Assembly (NCBI GenBank): GCA_033239005.1
Contig: BSQZ01000072.1
Coordinates: forward strand, 1,128,501 to 1,192,500
From: Lamellibrachia satsuma
Taxonomy: Eukaryota > Annelida > Polychaeta > Sabellida > Siboglinidae
DNA length: 64,000 nucleotides
Direction: 5' to 3'
Each line of letters opens with the position of its first letter. Within the stretch, counting starts at the first letter, position 1. Made by a program: the position numbers and the translations under genes. Shown in pieces: positions 59,801-64,000 of this stretch. The notes under the pieces were generated by a model, which saw only the letters and a program-made list of their open reading frames with translations, was not told where the DNA came from and made no database searches.

Positions 59801-62800
59801 TGAAAAATATTTTAAGCAAATTAAAAATCAATGTATATAAAATAAATAAATGAATGGAACAAAGGTACACATTAAAAAAGTTATTACAATGCATAATGAC
59901 TAAATATGGTATTATCTACATCATAAAATAATGTCTATCTCTGAATAACTGCTACTAGTTAAACAGGTAATAGTTGATCAAACAGTACCATGCACAGTAA
60001 GCTGACTGCAATTATTATTATTCAAGCAGACTAACAATATGACATGTTGTAGTTATTTAAACCATGAATTAAAATATAAAATTTTAATATTGTTTTAACC
60101 AGTAAAGTTGATTCCACTAATTTAATTTAAAGGTTCCTCAACAATTCATTGAGCCCACCACGAATTATGTTCATAGAATGCAGTGGAGGGTGTAAACAGT
60201 TGTGTCCAGTCGCTTTAACAGTAGTGTGTGAACAGTTGTGTCCAGTCGCTTTAACAGTAATGTGTGAACAGTTGTGTCCAGTCGCTTTAACAGTAGTGTG
60301 TGAACAGTTGTGTCCAGTCGCTTTAACAGTAGTGTGTAAACAGTTGTGTCCAGTCGCTTTAACAGTAGTGTGTGAACAGTTGTGTCCAGTCACTTTAACA
60401 GTAGTGTGTGAACGGTTGTGTCCAGTCGCTTTAACAGTAGTGTGTGAACGGTTGTGTCCAGTCGCTTTAACAGTAGTGTGTAAACAGTTGTGTCCAGTCA
60501 CTTTAACAGTAGTGTGTAAACAGTTGTGTCCAGTCGCTTTAACAGTAGTGTGTGAACAGTTGTGTCCAGTCGCTTTAACAGTAGTGTGTGAACAGTTGTG
60601 TCCAGTCACTTTAACAGTAGTGTGTAAACAGTTGTATCCAGTCACTTTAACAGTAGTGTGTGAACAGTTGTGTCCAGTCGCTTTAACAGTAGTGTGTGAA
60701 CGGTTGTGTCCAGTCGCTTTAACAGTAGTGTGTGAACGGTTGTGTCCAGTCGCTTTAACAGTAGTGTGTAAACAGTTGTGTCCTGTCACTTTAACAGTAG
60801 TGTGTGAACAGTTGTGTCCAGTCGCTTTAACAGTAGTGTGTAAACAGTTGTGTCCAGTCGATTTAACAGTAGTGTGTGAACAGTTGTGTCCAGTCGCTTT
60901 AACAGTAGTGTGTGAACGGTTGTGTCCAGTCGCTTTAACAGTAGTGTGTAAACAGTTGTGTCCAGTCGCTTTAACAGTAGTGTGTGAACGGTTGTGTCCA
61001 GTCGCTTTAACAGTAGTGTGTGAACAGTTGTGTCCAGTCGCTTTAACAGTAGTGTGTGAACAGTTGTGTCCAGTCGCTTTAACGGTAGTGTGTGAACGGT
61101 TGTGTCCAGTCGCTTTAACAGTAGTGTGTAAACAGTTGTGTCCAGTCGCTTTAACAGTAGTGTGTAAACAGTTGTGTCCAGTCGCTTTAACAGTAGTGTG
61201 TGAACAGTTGTGTCCAGTCGCTTTAACGGTAGTGTGTGAACGGTTGTGTCCAGTCGCTTTAACAGTAGTGTGTAAACAGTTCTGTCCAGTCGCTTTAACA
61301 GTAGTGTGTTAACGGTTGTGTCCAGTCGCTTTAACAGTAGTGTGTAAACAGTTGTGTCCAGTCACTTTAACAGTAGTGTGTGAACAGTTGTGTCCAGTCG
61401 CTTTAACAGTAGTGTGTAAACAGTTGTGTCCAGTCGCTTTAACAGTAGTGTGTGAACAGTTGTGTCCAGTCGCTTTAACAGTAGTGTGTAAACAGTTGTG
61501 TCCAGTCGCTTTAACAGTAGTGTGTGAACAGTTGTGTCCAGTCGCTTTAACAGTAGTGTGTAAACAGTTGTGTCCAGTCACTTTAACAGTAGTGTGTGAA
61601 CAGTTGTGTTCAGTCGCTTTTCACAGTAGTGTGTGAACAGTTGTGTCCAGTCACTTTAATAGTAGTGTGTGAACAGTTGCATCCAGTCACTTTAACAGTA
61701 GTGTGTGAACAGTTGTGCCCAGTCGCTTTAATAGTAGTGTGTGAACAGTTGCATCCAGTCGCTTTAACAGTAGTGTGTAAACAGTTGTGTCCAGTCACTT
61801 TAACAGTAGTGTGTGAACAGTTGTGTTCAGTCGCTTTTCACAGTAGTGTGTGAACAGTTGTGTCCAGTCACTTTAACAGTAGTGTGTGAACAGTTGCATC
61901 CAGTCACTTTAACAGTAGTGTGTGAACAGTTGTGCCCAGTCGCTTTAATAATAGTGTGTGAACAGTTGTGTCCAGTCACTTTAACAGTAGTGTGTAAACA
62001 GTTGTGTCCAGTCACTTTAATAGTAGTGTGTAAACAGTTGTGTCCAGTCACTTTAGTAATAGTGTGTAAACAGTTGTGTCCAGTCACTTTAACAGTAGTG
62101 TGTGAACAGTTGTGTCCAGTCACCTTAGTAGTAGTATGTGAACAGTTGTGTTCAGTCGCTTTAATAAAAAAGTATGTACTTTTGTTGAAATTATTGAAAG
62201 AATCAACTTTGATCAATAGATCTGGCAACCTACAAGAATAGCTATGTCATAATACAGAATGTTACAATATATAGAATGTTACAGTATGTTACAGTATATA
62301 GAATGTTACAGTATATAGAATGTTACAGTATATAGAATGTTACAGTATACAGAATGTTATAGTATACAGAGCTGGAATATGTTTGCCCTTTTTTTACTGT
62401 ATTTTGAAGGGATCTGATAAAAAAGTATTTAATAGTTTGTTCTTTGATGTCATACAAAACTAATCAACATATTTGCAGAGACGAGTTGGAATGTTGTAGT
62501 GGATACTAAGTAGGTTTGATTTTTTGCAAAATTATTTGAAAATGACAGAAGCTACAAACTGAATTGCAGAGGCAGTTTTAATGTTACAGATACATTGCGT
62601 TTTATTATGGACATATGAGAAGTGAAGACAGACATCGTCATTATTAATAAGAAGCCTATTAAAAGTCTTGATGATCAATTTCATTCTCTGACACTAACTG
62701 GATGACAAGATAACCATTAGGCATCATGTCACCAAAGATACATATGGTGACAATGACATTACTGGAAGTTTCATACAAGAAGGAACAAATCAGAGATAAA

Positions 62801-62917
62801 TACGTACGTTGCAACGACTCCCAATTTGACCCCAAATATGCCACCTTTCACTGCAGATGGAGTTCTGCTGAGAGTCTGATGACTGTTGATGTACTTGAGA
62901 GACAACGTCAGCTGCAC
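53609..62917 (-). CDS. ABR/BCR: BCR/ABR-type RhoGAP, 3' six exons (5' part outside window)
   Basis: Joined minus-strand exons in reading order: 62917-62808, 59675-59614, 58734-58657, 58221-58087, 57225-57120, 53822-53609. They total 705 nt (234 aa plus stop) with all phases consistent. Known role: RhoGAP domains stimulate GTP hydrolysis by Rac/Cdc42/Rho GTPases. Landmarks: VQLTLSLKY and GGIFGVKLGVV (segment linking C2 and GAP domains in BCR and ABR), PIIVTSCIEEVEKRG, EVGLYRVSG with the presumed arginine finger, LKLYYRELPEALF, LSDPEAKEKC, and NKMSINNLSTVFGPTLL. The combination of a FGVK block with a GAP domain near the C-terminus points to BCR/ABR rather than other RhoGAPs. Upstream exons for the DH, PH and most of the C2 region must lie beyond 64000. 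Confidence 0.9.
54790..55270 (+). repeat. Dispersed repeat family D1, copy 3
   Basis: Contains CCTAGTATCCACTACAACAT, GATCCTTACCAGATCTAATG, GATGATTTGAACAAAA and GATAGGCTAAATCAGTTGAG. It is followed directly by the 61-bp array. Confidence 0.6.
55285..56868 (+). repeat. 61-bp minisatellite
   Basis: About 25 copies of a unit containing GGGCATTAAAAGACAGACCA and ATGCCAGTGTTATGACATAT. Blocks of variants (A/G at AGACRGACC, ATATGCC/ACATGCC) recur with a higher-order period of about six units. It fills the last RhoGAP intron. Confidence 0.96.
57120..57225 (-). CDS. ABR/BCR: RhoGAP exon e
   Basis: Acceptor TGCGTAG|GT and donor TCAG|GTATGA. It encodes LSDPEAKEKCMVSLLLSLP and NLATVNLMLTHLVR, matching LSDPVAKESCMLNLLLSLPE of vertebrates. 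Two degenerate copies of its acceptor and exon start lie upstream (starts at 57375 and 57316). Confidence 0.92.
57286..57410 (-). repeat. Degenerate copies of RhoGAP exon e 3' splice site
   Basis: On the minus strand the acceptor and exon start (TAG|GTCTGTCRGA) occur at 57225 (used), 57316 and 57375. The 57375 copy reads LSDPAVKEKCM then a short hydrophobic run and a stop. The 57316 copy reads LLDPE. Confidence 0.85.
57620..57860 (-). mobile_element. LINE C-terminal fragment
   Basis: Minus strand reads RTFLATASHLWNELTEESVK and DKFKTEVSAFLGSL, the typical (F)..A..LWN.LP...-type tail of LINE ORF2 C-termini. A frameshift is needed to join flanking parts. It lies in the RhoGAP intron between exons d and e. 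Confidence 0.55.
58002..58100 (-). repeat. ABR/BCR: 30-bp array: RhoGAP exon d end and 5' splice site
   Basis: GGAGGGCACCA|GTAAGT on the minus strand recurs with exon ends at 58087, 58057 and 58027, plus a partial fourth unit. The 10-aa unit reads KLLGLVEGTS without a stop. Confidence 0.93.
58087..58221 (-). CDS. ABR/BCR: RhoGAP exon d (donor present in three tandem copies)
   Basis: Acceptor TATTACAG|AC and donor GGCACCA|GTAAGT. It encodes LLPDTDIHVVTCLLKLYYRE then LPEALFTDHLYPHLLEGT. The spacing to exon c equals the vertebrate protein. Two further identical donors lie at 30-bp intervals downstream (exon ends 58057 and 58027). Each would add 10 in-frame residues, so this end is the conservative choice. 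Confidence 0.9.
58657..58734 (-). CDS. ABR/BCR: RhoGAP exon c (arginine-finger exon)
   Basis: Acceptor TCTGTGCAG|GA and donor AGAA|GTATGT. It encodes LSEVGLYRVSG and IQSLKKAYER. The Arg in GLYRVSG is the expected catalytic finger of RhoGAP domains. A 26-bp array (58800-59035) fills part of the intron upstream. Confidence 0.92.
58800..59035 (+). repeat. 26-bp minisatellite
   Basis: About 9 copies of GTAATCAGTCGAGACTGTAT plus CCCCCT. The unit is also the left arm of a fold-back structure (59036-59150). Confidence 0.95.
59036..59150. repeat. Fold-back (MITE-like) structure
   Basis: GGCAGAGTAGCACTAATAAT and, inverted, GGCAGAGAAGCACAAATAAT lie about 20 bp apart. Outer arms CCCCCTGTAATCAGTCG and CCCCCTGTAACCGTCG extend the pairing. 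The left outer arm is the unit of the neighbouring 26-bp array. Confidence 0.7.
59614..59675 (-). CDS. ABR/BCR: RhoGAP exon b (start of GAP domain)
   Basis: Acceptor GTCTGCAG|AC and donor CGAG|GTGAGT. It encodes REGVQVPIIVTSCIEEVEKR, the first helix of the GAP domain (PYIVRQCVEEIERRG in vertebrate BCR/ABR). Phase 2 in, phase 1 out. Confidence 0.9.
60185..62165 (+). repeat. 36-bp minisatellite (12-aa unit)
   Basis: About 55 copies of GTGTGTGAACAGTTGTGTCC plus AGTCGCTTTAACAGTA. Open frames on both strands (387 aa plus, 220 aa minus) arise because 36 is a multiple of three. It lies in a RhoGAP intron, between exons a and b. Confidence 0.96.
62165..62590 (-). repeat. Dispersed repeat family D1, copy 4 (reversed)
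   Basis: Reverse complement contains CTTAGTATCCACTACAACAT, CAGATCTATTGATCAAAGTT and TTCAACAAAAGTA, in the family order. The 36-bp array begins where other copies carry their central region. A short TAGAATGTTACAGTA tandem repeat lies inside (62250-62365). Confidence 0.6.
62808..62917 (-). CDS. ABR/BCR: RhoGAP exon a (C2-GAP linker)
   Basis: Acceptor GATTCAG|GTG and donor CAAC|GTACGT on the minus strand. It encodes VQLTLSLKYINSHQTLSRT and KGGIFGVKLGVVAT. The BCR/ABR family has the corresponding sequence immediately before its GAP domain. Phase 0 in if the preceding exon ends in phase 0; phase 2 out. Confidence 0.85.
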
Positions 62918-63034
62918 CTGAATCACATATCATTAACACCCGTAAAATTAAACTCCACATACAAAGGAAACGGGATTCTCGTTTGCGAAACAGTCCAATT
63001 AAACAAATAACAGTATATATTTTTATGTGGTTAA

Positions 63035-64000
63035 TTAAAACACATCTGGGCAGTGAAGATGTTAAAATGTATATAGTTTATACTATGTAACACATCTGGG
63101 CAGTGAAGATGTTAAAATGTATATAGTTTATATTATGTAACACATCTGGGCAGTGAAGATGTTAAAATGTATATAGTTTATACTATGAAACACATCTGGG
63201 CAGTGAAGATGTTAAAACTATATAGTTTATACTATGTAACACACCTGGGCAGTGAATATGTTAAAACGTATATAGTTTATATTATGTAACACATCTGGGC
63301 AGTGAAGATGTTAAAATGTATATAGTTTATACTATGTAACACACCTGGGCAGTGAATATAGTATATAGTTTATATTATGTAACACACCTGGGCAGTGAAT
63401 ATAGTATATAGTTTATATTATGTAACACACCTGGGCAGTGAAGATGTTAAAATGTATACAGTTTATATTATGTAACACATCTGGGCAGTGAAGATGTTAA
63501 AATGTATACAGTTTATATTATGTAACACATCTGGGCAGTGAAGATGTTAAAACGTATATAGTTTATATTATGTGACACACCTGGGCAGTGAAGATGTTAA
63601 AATGTATACAGTTTATATTATGTAACACACCTGGGCAGTGAAGATGTTAAAATGTATATAGTTTATATTATGTAACACATCTGGGCAGTGAAGATGTTAA
63701 AACGTATATAGTTTATATTATGTGACACACCTGGGCAGTGAAGATGTTAAAATGTATACAGTTTATATTATGTAACACACCTGGGCAGTGAAGATGTTAA
63801 AATGTATACAGTTTATATTATGTAACACATCTGGGCAGTGAAGATGTTAAAATGTATACAGTTTATATTATGTAACACATCTGGGCAGTGAAGATGTTAA
63901 AACGTATATAGTTTATATTACGTAACACATCTGGGCAGTGAAGATGTTAAAACGTATATAGTTTATATTATGTAACACATCTGGGCAGTGAAGATGTTAA
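63035..64000 (+). repeat. 50-bp minisatellite, continues past the window
   Basis: About 19 copies of a 50-bp unit with CACATCTGGGCAGTGAAGAT and GTTAAAATGTATATAGTTTA, with two shortened units near 63350-63420. It is upstream of RhoGAP exon a. Confidence 0.96.

Noticed and set aside
60149..61312. 387-aa plus-strand frame with a 12-aa repeat
   Set aside because: The 36-bp period keeps frames open on both strands; no start context, splice sites or family support, and it lies in a RhoGAP intron.

Overview
This is a eukaryotic nuclear window. It has spliced genes with GT-AG introns, non-LTR retrotransposons of several clades, a DNA-transposon relic, a tRNA-derived SINE head, and an exceptional density of micro- and minisatellites. 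The background is AT-rich. The two genes are animal genes and the repeats suit an invertebrate, probably marine. I cannot name the species.

Two convergent genes were reconstructed exon by exon; every exon phase agrees. (1) Plus strand, 6337-49039: a complete 13-exon B3GLCT (beta-1,3-glucosyltransferase, GT31) encoding 474 aa. It runs from an N-terminal hydrophobic signal through the DDD motif to a C-terminal HLEL ER-retention-like tail. (2) Minus strand, 62917 to 53609: the last six exons (234 aa plus stop) of a BCR/ABR-type RhoGAP, whose 5' exons lie beyond the right edge. The stop codons are 4.6 kb apart.

Layout. 1-6336: upstream sequence with (GT)n/(AT)n tracts, duplicated blocks and one orphan candidate exon. 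6337-16886: exon 1 and intron 1, holding two LINE fragments and a hAT-like element with its target-site duplication. 16887-20230: exons 2-7. 20231-42994: a 22.8-kb intron with a near full-length but decayed CR1, an RTE-like LINE split by a TTAA-flanked insertion, two further RT relics and several minisatellites. 42995-49039: exons 8-13. 49040-53608: intergenic. 53609-62917: RhoGAP exons and repeat-filled introns. 63035-64000: a 50-bp array that runs off the window.

The most unusual signal is tandem arrays whose unit is a copy of a real exon-intron junction. B3GLCT exon 10 has its 3' splice site and exon start reiterated five times (84-bp unit, open frame). Exon 12 has its exon end and 5' splice site reiterated about 17 times (40-bp unit). 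In the neighbouring RhoGAP gene one exon has its 5' splice site reiterated three times (30-bp unit, in frame), another has its 3' splice site in three copies, and the last exon has its C-terminal end repeated in the 3' flank. The same process has hit LINE coding sequence (76-bp and 28-bp arrays) and a LINE tail. Several other arrays sit in or beside dispersed repeats. Together these suggest a genome where short tandem duplications arise often, including across splice sites.
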